Of a stretch of DNA of 64,000 nucleotides, positions 1-9,965 are shown piece by piece. Below the pieces are notes generated by a model. The model searched no databases and was not told where the DNA came from. It saw only the letters and a program-made list of their open reading frames with translations. Position numbers and translations under genes: made by a program. Each line of letters begins with the position of its first letter. Position 1 is the first letter of the stretch. Where the stretch lies: positions 7,502,001 through 7,566,000 of the forward strand of contig AP026543.1 in the NCBI GenBank assembly GCA_026075535.2, given 5' to 3'. Origin of the DNA: Tricholoma matsutake. Lineage: Eukaryota > Basidiomycota > Agaricomycetes > Agaricales > Tricholomataceae.

Positions 1-236
1 TGGTGTTGGTTGACAAATGCCTGCGCCCAGGCAGCTGCTGTCCCTCCATTCATGAAGGACAGCATGAAGATGATCTTCTTGTCGTTCATGTCATAGACCT
101 GATCATTGATTCGCAAGTACAGGTCTATCTCCTGCAGGAACTTGGCGGTCTTGGTCCGCTCTCCTGAGAAGTCTGTGGGTGATCGGATTCGAATGTCCTT
201 CATGGACATCGTTGGTGCAGTTGCGGGTTCGGACAT
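1..236 (-). CDS. Partial retrotransposon Gag (N-terminal part, runs off left edge)
   Basis: Reading the minus strand from an ATG at 236 gives about 78 residues with no stop. They include PTDFSGERTKTAKFLQE and DKKIIFMLSFMNGG, followed by a Trp in a GTAAAW context. This matches the conserved start of the capsid-like domain in Ty3/gypsy Gag proteins of Agaricomycetes. The frame stays open upstream of the ATG to a stop near 320, so the true start could lie a few dozen codons earlier. The C-terminal part, any zinc knuckle and pol lie outside the window. The fragment has no stop and keeps its CpGs, so it may be a younger copy than the relic to its right. It is not the same Gag as the one at 18503. 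Confidence 0.6.
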   Translation of the reverse strand, partial: MSEPATAPTMSMKDIRIRSPTDFSGERTKTAKFLQEIDLYLRINDQVYDMNDKKIIFMLSFMNGGTAAAWAQAFVNQH

Positions 237-1290
237 CTTGTTATAGAGGTCGTCGGTTTTGTCTGTTAAGAAGCGGGTGGATGTTTTGGGTGGGGGTGTG
301 TGCGGTTGTTCAAAGTCTTCATCGGTGAGGAAATCTCCTCATTGTCTGTTGGTTGATCCGTAGAACCAATGCTGTGCTGGGGTCAAGTAACGGACTAGTC
401 TTCCATTGTATCGGTACCAAGATGAACCTGGCTGTGGTTCCGCTTCTCTTGGTGGTCAGTCTGGGGTTTGTCTAGACCCGGGTCGCTGTGGTGTGTATCG
501 AGACGTATTGCCTACACCTAGGTAGGTGGGCTAGCAGATAGTTTAGATCTTATGTTAAGGGCAAAGCCTCAACCACTCAATCTAGTCAATGTCGTTTGAC
601 GAGGTGCTTCCTTGACAAGTCGTTCAGCACTAGCCTTACTTGGAGCATCCGACGTAAGAGAGATAGTACACTCTAGCAGGCCTTCTGCATAGAGTCATTC
701 AGGTTCATGCACTAAGGGGCTTCCTTAGTGGTTTCGAGTAAGTTCGCGAGTTCACAGTTAAGGCTGTAGATTGCCTAGATCTAAACTAAGGACATCCCTA
801 CTACAGGTTGCAGTACTTATACTGGAAGGGAGGTCCTTATTGTCCAATCGGAAAGGTAGATGCATATCAAGTAATAATAGAAACAATAGGCCTCATGCCT
901 TGCATGAGGCGTCCGATGTCACGGAGTGCTGTGGCGCAGCATGTCAGGAAACAATAACAGATAAGCCTCATGCCTAGCATGAGGTGTCCGATGTCATGGA
1001 TCCGATGTCAAGGATCCGATGTCAAGGACATGCTGTGGCGCAGCATGTTGATCGTGAGAGTCCGACATCATGGACCTCATGTCAGGGGGCTGTCGTATCA
1101 CAGCATGTGTGGGAGTGGGTTCGGGTGCATGGAGTCACCATGCATCAAGGGTGCCTTCCACGGGAAGGGGATCGAATGCATGCAGTCGGCATGCATCATG
1201 TGTGTGTCTGATGTCAAGGACATGCCCTGGCATGAATCAAGGGGTGCCTCCTGTCTGGAGGGGATCATCGGGTGCGTCGGGTTCCATGAG
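237..1290. other. Probable leader/LTR region of the left-edge gypsy element; no gene
   Basis: No protein-coding similarity was recognised here. The tract lies upstream of the minus-strand Gag, where the leader and 5' LTR of that element would sit. It ends where the gypsy pol relic starts at about 1290. Its right half is filled with repeated hairpin-forming words, listed separately. I could not fix LTR ends or a TSD because the other LTR is outside the window. Confidence 0.3.
891..1047. repeat. Array of short hairpins and 14-bp tandem repeats
   Basis: Two near-identical hairpins, CCTCATGC-CTT-GCATGAGG (891-909) and CCTCATGC-CTA-GCATGAGG (966-984), are each followed by a GTCCGATGTCA word. A 14-bp unit TCCGATGTCAAGGA repeats three times at 987-1028 (first copy has one change). 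It leads into a third palindrome, CATGCTG-TGGCG-CAGCATG (1029-1047), which is also present in shortened form at 928-940. A more diverged echo continues to about 1245. Confidence 0.7.
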
Positions 1291-3857
1291 TTACAAGGAA
1301 AATTGTAACAAGAAAGAGGTGCAGTCATTCCTGGGCTTCATCAATTTCTATCGGTGTTTTATCAAGGATTTCTCACATCATGCATGACCACTATTTGACT
1401 TGACAGGAAAGGAGGCATGAAGGTGGGATAATGCACAACAGGAGGCATTTGAAAAGCTTAAGGGGATGGTCACTTCCACTCCCATTCTGACCTTTGCTGA
1501 TGATTCACGCCCTTTTTGTGTAGAAGCTGACAGTTCTGACTTTGCAACAGGTGCCATGTTGTCTCAGCAGTCTCCAGAGGACCAGAAGTGGCATCCTATT
1601 GTGTTCTACTCCAAAAGCCTTAGTGCTGTAGAGTGAAACTATGAGATCAATGACAAGGAGATGTTGCTGATAATGTGTGCGCTTGAGGAGTGGCAACACT
1701 TCCTTGAGGGTGCCCAACACAAGGTGGAAACTTGGACGGATCACAAGAAACTCGAGTACTTTATGACAGCCAAGAAATTGAACCATCGTCAAGCTTGTTG
1801 GTCCCTGTATCTATCCAGATTCAACTTCTCTTTGCACCACCGTCCGGGTCGCAGCATGGGGAAGACCAATGCCCTCTCCTGACATGCAGACCATGGGGAT
1901 GGCAGCGATGACAATCAAAATGTTGTGTTGTTGCAGCCAGACCTGTTTACCATTTGGGCACTGGAAGGCATCGCACCCCAGGGCAAGGAGCGGGACATCC
2001 TATGCAACATTCATCACGCAAACCACAGTGGTTTACCTGAGGATGTTGTTGCCCAAGCTGTTAAAGAACTGAGGAAGGGATCCACCTTTTCCTTGCATGC
2101 AGCAGAGTGGGCTGAAAAGGAGGACTTGTTGTCACACGTTGAAAACTGTCGAGTCCATTGTATGTCAGAAATTTCTGGATGGCATTATAACCTCACCTAG
2201 ATTATATGTGGATTATCACTCCCTCTCAGCTAGTATACTGGGCCCTAATGTGGAAAATCTATTACCTACATATGTAAACTACATTATTGAACTGAACCCG
2301 AGACTTGGTAGCTAGCTTAACATCAGTTCTAAGTGTCGATTTTAATGGGTTATGGCAGTTACGTGGGTCACGTGGGTCATATTAGGTTATACTGCATTAC
2401 ATAATTTTGTGACATATCTCTTCATGTATAGTTCACCTTTTCCTTGCATGCAGCAGAGTGGGCTGAAAAGGAGGACTTGTTGTATTTCAGGCATCACATC
2501 TACATCCCCAATGACCCAGACCTTCGCTGGTGCATCATATCCCAACACCATGACTCACAGATTGCCGGGTCATCCTGGATGCTGGAAGACCTTGGAGCTC
2601 ACCTCACAGAATTATTGGTGGCCACAAATGTCACAACTCATTGGTCAGTATTGTTGTACTTGTGACCTTTGCTTATGCACCAAGATTCCTCATTGCAAAC
2701 CCATTGGTGAGCTACACCCTCTTCCTGTTCCAGAGAGTTGTCAGTGTCAACTTTGTGGTGGAGTTGCCAGAGTCGAATGGGTTTGATGTGGTGATGTGCA
2801 CAGTTGATTCAGTGGGAAAATGCACTCACTTCATTCCCACTTCCACCACTGTCAGCGCCCTGGTTGCTGCCCAACTCTATCTCCACCATGTGTGGAAATC
2901 ACATGGACTTCCTGGTGCTTTCCTCTCTGACCATGGCCCTCAGCTCATGGCACAGTTCACTCGCGAGCTGTACCGACTTCTGGGGATCAAACTCCTTGCT
3001 TTGACTGCCTATCACCCACAAACTGATGGCCAGACTGAGCGAGTCAACCAGGAACTGGAGCAGTACATCTGCATCTTCATCAATGAGCACCAGGACAATT
3101 GGGATGATCTTCTCCCCTTAGCCAAATTTGGATACAACAACCATGTCTATGCTTCCACTCAACAGACCCCTTTCCTCTTAGACACTGGACAACATCCACA
3201 CATGGGATTTGAACCTCACCAAACTCCCTCACACATCGAGACAGTGAATGAGTTCACAGAATGCATGCAGGATAGCTTGGAGGAGGCAACGGCAGCCTTA
3301 GCAAAGGTGAAGAATGACATGACACACTTTTACAACCAACACCATTCTCCAACCCCTCAGTACAAGGTTGGTGATCGAGTTTATCTTGACTCCAGTGACA
3401 TCTCCACTACATGTCCATCCAAGAAACTCACTCATCGCTTCCTGGGACCTTTCCCCATTGTCAAGTGTATTGGAATGCATGCCTATTGTTTATGCCTCCC
3501 AGCCTCCATGTCCAGACTCCACCCAGTCTTCCATGTCATCAAACTCCTTCCAGCTCCCCCAGATCCATTCCCGGGATGCCATTCACGTCCACCACCACCG
3601 CCTACAGTGATTGAGGGAGAACCCCAGTACAAAGTTGAGTTGATCTTGGACAGCCGGTTGCGTCAAGAAAAACTACAGTATTTGGTGCACTGGAAGGGTT
3701 ATGGGTATGAGGAGACCTCATAGGTTGAAGAATCCGATGTGAATGTCCCTTGGTTAGTCAAGGAATTCCACCGATGGCACACTGCTGCACCACATCACAT
3801 TCAAGTCACTGACTTTGGTCATATGCAATTTTGAATGCATCAGGGCAATGCATCTTA
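1290..3857 (+). pseudogene. Decayed Ty3/gypsy pol (end of RT, RNase H, integrase, chromodomain)
   Basis: Scattered frames match, in order, the second half of the intact-family pol at 19618-23519. The match starts in the connection region (KEVQSFLGFINFYR) and runs through RNase H (YSKSLSAVE-like block near 1610), the integrase HHCC region, the integrase core ([15 protein letters not shown] near 3030) and a C-terminal chromodomain. It ends at a HQGNAS-stop at 3855-3857. The frame is broken by many stops, and by a 301-bp insertion at 2133-2433. Compared with copy 1, most changes are CG to TG or CA, for example CGAC to TGAC, so the copy is strongly CpG-depleted. The 5' half (gag, protease, RT core) is absent. 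Clearly dead. Confidence 0.9.
2083..2483. repeat. 301-bp insertion flanked by a perfect 50-bp direct duplication
   Basis: The bases at 2083-2132 and 2434-2483 are identical over 50 bp and represent one stretch of pol in the other copies. Between them lie 301 bp (2133-2433) that are not pol and have no recognised similarity in the window. The insert has no obvious terminal inverted repeats or poly-A tail. A 50-bp duplication is too long for normal transposase or integrase TSDs. Confidence 0.8.
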
Positions 3858-3869
3858 GAGAGGGGGTGA

Positions 3870-4292
3870 TGTAAGGGGACTAGGGGGGTGCCCTGTGTGC
3901 TTCTCCTATTTTTTACGTTCATCCTATATTTTTCCTCACTTCATTTCCTTCTATTCTTCATTTTCTATGATTTTTCCTTATTTTATTTTCCCTTTCTATC
4001 ACATTTGTGCATGTTGACAGTTTTATATTTAGAGGTGGAGTACCCCTTCCGACGTCTACCCCTTGGTATGATGTCATTTGGTGGCCTTGATCTGCCTATC
4101 TCTGCCTTTTCTATTTTTAGACTATTATTTGATTTTTTCAGTCTTCACATATACTGGGCATTGGCAAAGGGGTTCTTAGAGTTTTCCCTTCAGATTTCCC
4201 TTTGCTAGGTGCACCTCCAATCCCTGTACTATGTAGTATAATTTTAACTTTGGATTTCCCTTTGCTAGAGGCTGAGTGAGGTTGCTCTTATA
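3870..4292 (+). repeat. 3' LTR of the decayed gypsy relic
   Basis: It starts TGTAAGGGGACTAGGG right after a purine-rich tract and ends TTGCTCTTATA. It aligns end to end with the 426-bp LTRs of copies 1 and 2 (423 bp here), with many CG to TG/CA changes. It keeps the TATATTTAGAGG promoter-like block and the duplicated GATTTCCCTTTGCTAG motif. No matching 5' LTR is present. Confidence 0.88.
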
Positions 4293-5971
4293 GGATCAGG
4301 AGGTCTTTTAGATCATGAAGAGTGATCTGATTTGGTTCAGCATTGCACCAGTAGAGAGAGATGTCGAGGGGGTGGATTTGTGTTTGAGTTGGCAGAGGAA
4401 ATTGTAGGAATTCAACCACAGACAATGTTGGAGAAGGCAGAAGCGTAATTCTCAAGTGGGCAGCATCCTCACTGGCCTAGCTTACTTACAAGAGTCATTT
4501 TAACTTTGAATTTATGTATACTCAGTTCAAACTTCTGGTAGAATACTACTTGTAGTAATAGATAATATCTTGTAGTGATAGATAATATGTGTGATATATG
4601 CTATTTGGTTGCTCCAGGACCCTAACCACAACAAAATAGCACTTAACACCTATTGGTGTCATTTTCACCATGGTCAAAAAAAACTTCAGCCTCCAGCGGG
4701 ACCCCTCCCCCTATGTCTGGTTTGGGATTCCTGTCCCACCACCCCCTTGTATGTTGCATTTGCATGAATGAATCAAAAAATGTCAATGTCTACTTATGAG
4801 TATATATACTAATTTCTCTGATCTCATTGTATGTAAATTTACTTGATGTGGATTAATGTCCACCCAATATCATGTTGATGGGCCGCTGCACTACAGGCTC
4901 TGTTTAGTGTTTGTTTGGTTCTATCAGTGATGCCAAGCCCACATGGCTGGCATCCTCTTCACCAATGCACTCAGCTCATCAGCATGGGGTTCCATTATTC
5001 AAACAACTAAACAAAGTTGTCATACAGGTCTATCATGGTTGGGAGTTTCAAAACTTTTACCAAATCATGAATAGAAGAACATTGGCAGCACCTTTTACCA
5101 ATCAGACTTTTGGAGTTGACATGATAATATATGAACTAGCCCCTTGGAGTGTCACTTTAGTATAAGGTGAATGGGTGGTTGTTTTGGAAGAAAGCTGAGT
5201 GTGCACAAAGTGTGCAAGTCTGGATTGTCATGCTCATACTATCATTGGGTAGGTGTTTTTTTGAACAAATTTTGAAAATGTGTTTCAGAAATGTGGATCC
5301 TTATGGCTACTGGTCTTTGGCTTTCTTGACAGTATATATATTCTTCAAACCTAGACTTTCATGTAATAAAGGCATGACTCATGAGTATAGCCCACTGTGT
5401 GATTGGCAGCACGATGCCGCTTTGAGGGTATGCCAAAAAGTAGGCTTTTGAACAGTTTCAGTCACATCAGTCATGGTTCCTGACATGCCAAATTCAACCT
5501 CAGCACTGTATGTTGTTCGAATGCATGCATAGGCATTTCAATCTCCAAGTCCACTTCGAGAGATTGTCACATTTAATGCATGGTCACCACAAATGCTTTA
5601 TCTTGTATGCTATGGTGGTTGTCTGTACCTTTAAATTGCCAGGAGGCTTCTAATATGGGTAGACTTCATTTGTATCAATTTTTTTTTAGAAATTGCATTT
5701 CATAAAACCATCCAGACACTTTTTTTTTCAAATCAATGCAAATCTGGATGTTCAAAACTGAAATTCCTGAATGATGCGGCTCTCCTCTGCAAAATAAAAT
5801 TTATATATTGTTTAATAACTATAATGACTGCTCATCCCGAGAATACCGAGGTCTAAAGTGGACAGGAAGAGGTAGAAATATCCACTGTTCAAACACCTAC
5901 ATGTGTTCAAACCCAGCGCCAGGGATAGTAAGATAGAAGAAGCCAGGAACCAACACCCTTATGTAATCACA

Positions 5972-5987
5972 TTAGGGTTAGGGTTAA
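5972..5987 (+). repeat. Interstitial telomere-like repeat (TTAGGG, 2.7 units)
   Basis: The run TTAGGGTTAGGGTTAA carries two full TTAGGG units plus part of a third. TTAGGG is the usual telomere repeat in fungi. So short a run can be chance or a repair scar. Confidence 0.5.
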
Positions 5988-6210
5988 GCTGCCAAATTGA
6001 GGTTGAAAAAAAATTATTGTGAGCAAATGATGAGATTTGATGATATGCAGAGGGGGTGGTTAAGTCTTGTCATCCTATAAGTTAGGCTATGTGTATATGG
6101 AGCTACTGGAATGCACTACAACCTTGCTTATAGCCTATATGTAGACTCCAGTCCACTCTGAAGCTCCTGGGACTTGATAATGCTCACGCTATGTGATGAC
6201 AAACATGTTT

Positions 6211-6240
6211 ACTAAGCATTACTAAGCATTACTAAGCCGC
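6211..6240. repeat. Three tandem copies of ACTAAGCATT-like decamer
   Basis: The decamer ACTAAGCATT occurs twice and is followed by ACTAAGCCGC, back to back at 6211-6240. No coding context. Confidence 0.7.
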
Positions 6241-7431
6241 CAAATCTGGAGACTTTAATTTGTCGAAACCTCTAAAAACCTTCCATTGGACGAGAAAATG
6301 CTTTTGGGACTTGAAAAAAATAAATCATTTTTCCCTTACTACTTCTGAAATATCTATGATATGAGGATTCTGACTTCTGGCATGTGTTCCTAATCACCTT
6401 AAGCAACTATCCCAAAGGTTACATTAATTTTAGGTGGTGGTGGTGGTGAGCAATTGTCATTGTCGTTGTTGCTTACATAAGGGTGTCATTTCCTGGCTTC
6501 TTCTATCTTACAGCCGATTGTATCTCCGCCTCTGCTTGCTTACTCAGTGATCAGTGACTAGAACGAACGATTGGCAATTTGAAACTCTCTGGTATTTTGA
6601 AACCCATAATACGTGATAGTATCGACATGATATCGGCTGTAACATAATTTGATCAGATTTGGGCAGACCCGATTTTCACTAGTGCTGATTGTTGATGGGA
6701 GCGAGAGAACTTTTCGAGCAACGTGTCCAAATGCGGCTACATATCCCAGCAATCTGGTTTGCTGCAGGCCATGCTGAGAAGAGGAGCCCATATATGAACT
6801 GCGTATCCAGCAGAGTCTAAGGTTGCATAAAACGCCAAATTGAGCCAGAGTCGTTTGAAGTAGAGTCGAGCCAGAAAGCCAACAGAAAGTGAGTTGGACC
6901 CTTGATGACGAGTCAATCACACAGTAAGCGCAAGTCTCGGTAGGCAGATGCATGATGCATTCCTAAGGTCGGAACTGTGCAAGTGCGCAAACAAAATGGA
7001 AACCATCCGACTTCCGAATCTGTCAGGGTTGTGACCCTCTGGCAGGAAAGTTGCCAAGTTGGGTCAGGGCGGCAAACGGAAGTCGTTATGTCGGTATGTA
7101 TTATCGTATATCGTAATCTACAGCTCGGAGTCCGTTATCGCGGACTTCTGTTTGGCGCGGAAGTGCACTGTGGTAAGGAGTGGTAAGCGCTTCCGCAACT
7201 ATATGCGCGTGAGGTTGCTTAATGTTGTTTGGCAAACCCTTCCGTTCTCATGAGTTTCCCGAGTTCCCCAGTTCCCAGGGAAATCAGGGAACTCAAATGT
7301 ACGTACGTTCTCCGTATATCATCGGATCTAGTGTCAAACTCGGCGGTCTCAGCATCCTTGTTTGTTTCCGCAGCATACGTACATGTTGCGGACTGATCGG
7401 TCTGCATGAGCTTCATCCTCTTACCACTACC

Positions 7432-8269
7432 ATGACTCTTCGACTTTTTGACATCGATCAACAAGTATGTTCAATCCACTGTTGCAGTCTTCTCATTCGC
7501 TCATTACCCAACCCGCAGTTGACGTTCTATGGCGCATATCATGCCAATCGTGTCAATATCCTCGTACACATTATCTGTGTACCCGTTCTGTTATGGTGAG
7601 ATTTTTGAAACAACCCGACTCGTCGCTCGTATGCACTCTCTAATACATATTGTCCTTGACAGGACATTTCAAGTCCTTGCTTCCCAAATACCAGTACCAT
7701 CACTCGTACCAGCGGTCCGATATACACTTAGCGACTACCTTCGCTTTGACTTGAATTGGGCAGCAATTCATGCTGGATTATATTTCGCATACTATCTTGT
7801 TCTAGAACCGGTTGCTGCTGTGCGTATCCCACGCCTCCTTCCGCCGCTACCACCGTATACTAATTCAATTTGAGTAGTTACTTTACGCACCACAATTAGC
7901 CATGTCTCTTTTAACGGCAATTGCATATTCGAGTTCGAGGAATCCTGATCATGTCTTTAATGCTGCTCTCCTTCACGGCGCATCTTGGGTTGCTCAATTT
8001 CTTGGGCATGGACTCGCTGAAAAGCGTGCCCCTGCACTTATGGATAATCTGATTGGCGGTATGATCAACCTGAACTCTCCCATTATCAGTCTAAGCCCTT
8101 GGCTGCAGCCGTTGTTCTCGCTCCGTTCTTTGTGCACTTGGAGGTTCTTTTTGGGCTTGGGTACAGCCCTGTCATGCATAAGCGTATTAATAACAAAATA
8201 GGAAAGGAAATAACCAGGATTCGAATAGCTGAAAGCGACAAGAAACGCGCCGAAGCGAACTCGTCATGA
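7432..8269 (+). CDS. mpo1: Mpo1/DUF962-family ER dioxygenase
   Basis: Five exons: 7432-7464, 7519-7595, 7663-7823, 7900-8058, 8109-8269, all with GT-AG introns of 50-76 bp. The protein (about 195 aa) contains FYGAYHANRVNILVHI, then membrane segments, then HGASWVAQFLGHGLAEKR and DNLIGAVVLAPFFVHLEVLF. These are the hallmarks of the Mpo1/YGL010w (DUF962) family. Family knowledge: Mpo1 is an Fe(II)-dependent 2-hydroxy fatty acid dioxygenase in the ER, used in phytosphingosine breakdown by alpha-oxidation. The conserved histidines (FYxxxH, NxxxHxxxVP, QFxGHxxxEKRxPA) are visible. The start is the first ATG in frame with the FYGAYH block. The third intron uses a donor at 7824 to keep frame, which is the least certain junction. 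Convergent with the dehydrogenase at 8464. Confidence 0.88.
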
Positions 8270-8463
8270 CATCATATCCGGTTACTCCGAAATGTGTACT
8301 TCATTCATACAAGGATCAGCTATGGCTGCTCCCATTCATTTGTAGGCTTTCGGTGCACTCAGTGATAGACTTCGAATTTCGGGAAGCAGGCCTCAGATTA
8401 AGAATAATACTCATTGTACAAGAGTAATTGATGGATACGAAAATAATCAATCCAGGCGTTCTT

Positions 8464-9873
8464 TCAATTCAAAAGACTGGACGGGGGAGCAAGGGCAGGA
8501 TCCCCGGTTGCCGTAACATAGGCGGAAGTAAGACCACCGTCAACTTTAAAATCAGCGCCCTGAGATGTTTGATCGGTTAACATGCTTTGTGTTGGAGAAC
8601 AGCAACAGAATGAATGGACGTACAGTCACATAGCTGCTATCATCGCTGGCAACTATTGAAGGGTGAGATCGGTATTCTTCTTTTTTTTCGGGCAGGAAAC
8701 GCACGGAACAAGGCAGCCTTAGCCAGTTCGACTGCTTCGCCAAATCTACCCATCGGGAGGTGGACTAGACGGCGATCGCGTTTCTCCGCGGTGTCCAGGA
8801 AATCCATAAGCAGAGCTTGAGAGGTCATTATAAGATCACGGATATAAATTCAAAAAATACTTACGCGTTTTCAGCGGCCCGCTGGGAAGGTCGTTGTTGT
8901 TATAACATGAGGGCGCCGCGGACGAAGACAGACTCACGGGCAAAGAGAGTTGATACGGATGCCTTCCCGGGCATGCACCATAGCAAGTTCTCGGGTCATA
9001 GCGAGGACGCCACCCTAGACAAGAAAGGAGAATCAGCACATTAAATCTGATAAATGGAAAACATCTCCGACTTTGGACGCGGTATCTTCCAGAGGAAAAA
9101 GTCTATCAACGGATGAAATACAATATATGACGCCCAAAATACGTACATGCCAGCTGGGGCGTCGCCGCTCCGAGTACCGCCACAAAGCTCGCAGTATTGA
9201 TGATGCTTCCGCCGGTGTGCAGGCCCTTAGCTTCGTCGACCGGATTTTGTCGCATCGCGGCAATAGCATACTTGCAACCCCACCAGACACCCTTGAGATT
9301 AATTTGCATGGTCAAGTCCCATATTCGCTCTTCCGTGTTCAACGCGTTGTCATCCTCCGGATGCATGATACCTAAAAGGCATGTGAGCAGCTTTGCCACA
9401 ATCCCGAAACCTGATTGACCGGCGTTATTAAACTGCGAAATTTGGCGTTCTCAATTGAATCAAGGCGTCAATCAATGGGACCATCTAGCTCACCATTATA
9501 TCGAGCCTTCCGAATTGCTTGACAGCTTTCTCTACAGCCGCTTTTACATCTGCCTCCTTACCAACATCAGTTTTGATTGCTATGGCCTGAATGCTTGGGA
9601 ACCGTTCGGTGATCAACGTTGCTCCTTTCTCTGCCGCATCGATATTGATATCAGCAAGGAGAACGTTGGCACCCTCTTGAGCAAACAAAAACGAGGATTC
9701 TAGTCCAATTCCTCTGAAGATTGTGCAGGAATTAACGCCAGAAGTCTAATCATCATGGGCTGGTACTCACGATCCGGCGCCAGTAATCAACGCTGTCTAT
9801 TGATCTTTAGCAGCTTCTCAATACAGATCAGCAAGATCGGTGATCATGCCTTGTATTGAAGACGTCCAACCAT
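8464..9873 (-). CDS. Short-chain dehydrogenase/reductase (classical SDR), 11 exons
   Basis: Exons on the minus strand: 9873-9850, 9796-9771, 9713-9494, 9432-9420, 9371-9147, 9085-9072, 9014-8938, 8881-8865, 8815-8705, 8652-8624, 8559-8464. Joined they give exactly 283 codons plus stop. The protein has the Rossmann motif TGAGSGIG, DIN after beta-2, NNAG, the QINLKG Asn, the catalytic Ser in INTAS, YTASK, and PGPLKTP. It is therefore a complete NAD(P)-dependent SDR of the glucose/ribitol dehydrogenase type; the substrate cannot be told. Exon 4 is 13 nt (FNNAG start), exon 6 is 14 nt (YTASK), and exon 8 is 17 nt. Intron 1 appears to be GC-AG (AAG then GCATGA). The protein ends about 18 residues beyond the usual DGG motif. 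Confidence 0.88.
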
Positions 9874-9965
9874 GATTTCACGAGATGAGCTAAGTTGAAA
9901 CTAACATCATGATCTGGTTTCAACTACTATGTGACAAGCACACGTGGTCTGTAACGGCCCGTATC

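Larger units (their letters stand above)
4293..7431. other. No recognisable gene; CpG-poor, probably old transposon debris
   Basis: I see no coherent coding region on either strand. Up to about 6.4 kb the tract is AT-rich and CpG-poor, like the decayed elements. From about 6.5 kb base composition becomes more like the gene islands. A minus-strand open frame at 6558-6953 matches nothing I know. Small repeats at 5972 and 6211 are listed separately. Confidence 0.5.

Noticed and set aside
987..1028. CRISPR-like short direct repeats
   Set aside because: Repeats are tandem without unique spacers, and the DNA is fungal.
5972..5987. A true chromosome end or fusion point
   Set aside because: Fewer than three TTAGGG units and no subtelomeric features on either side.
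6558..6953. 131-codon minus-strand open frame
   Set aside because: Composition is random-like, there is no family similarity and no splice context; likely chance.
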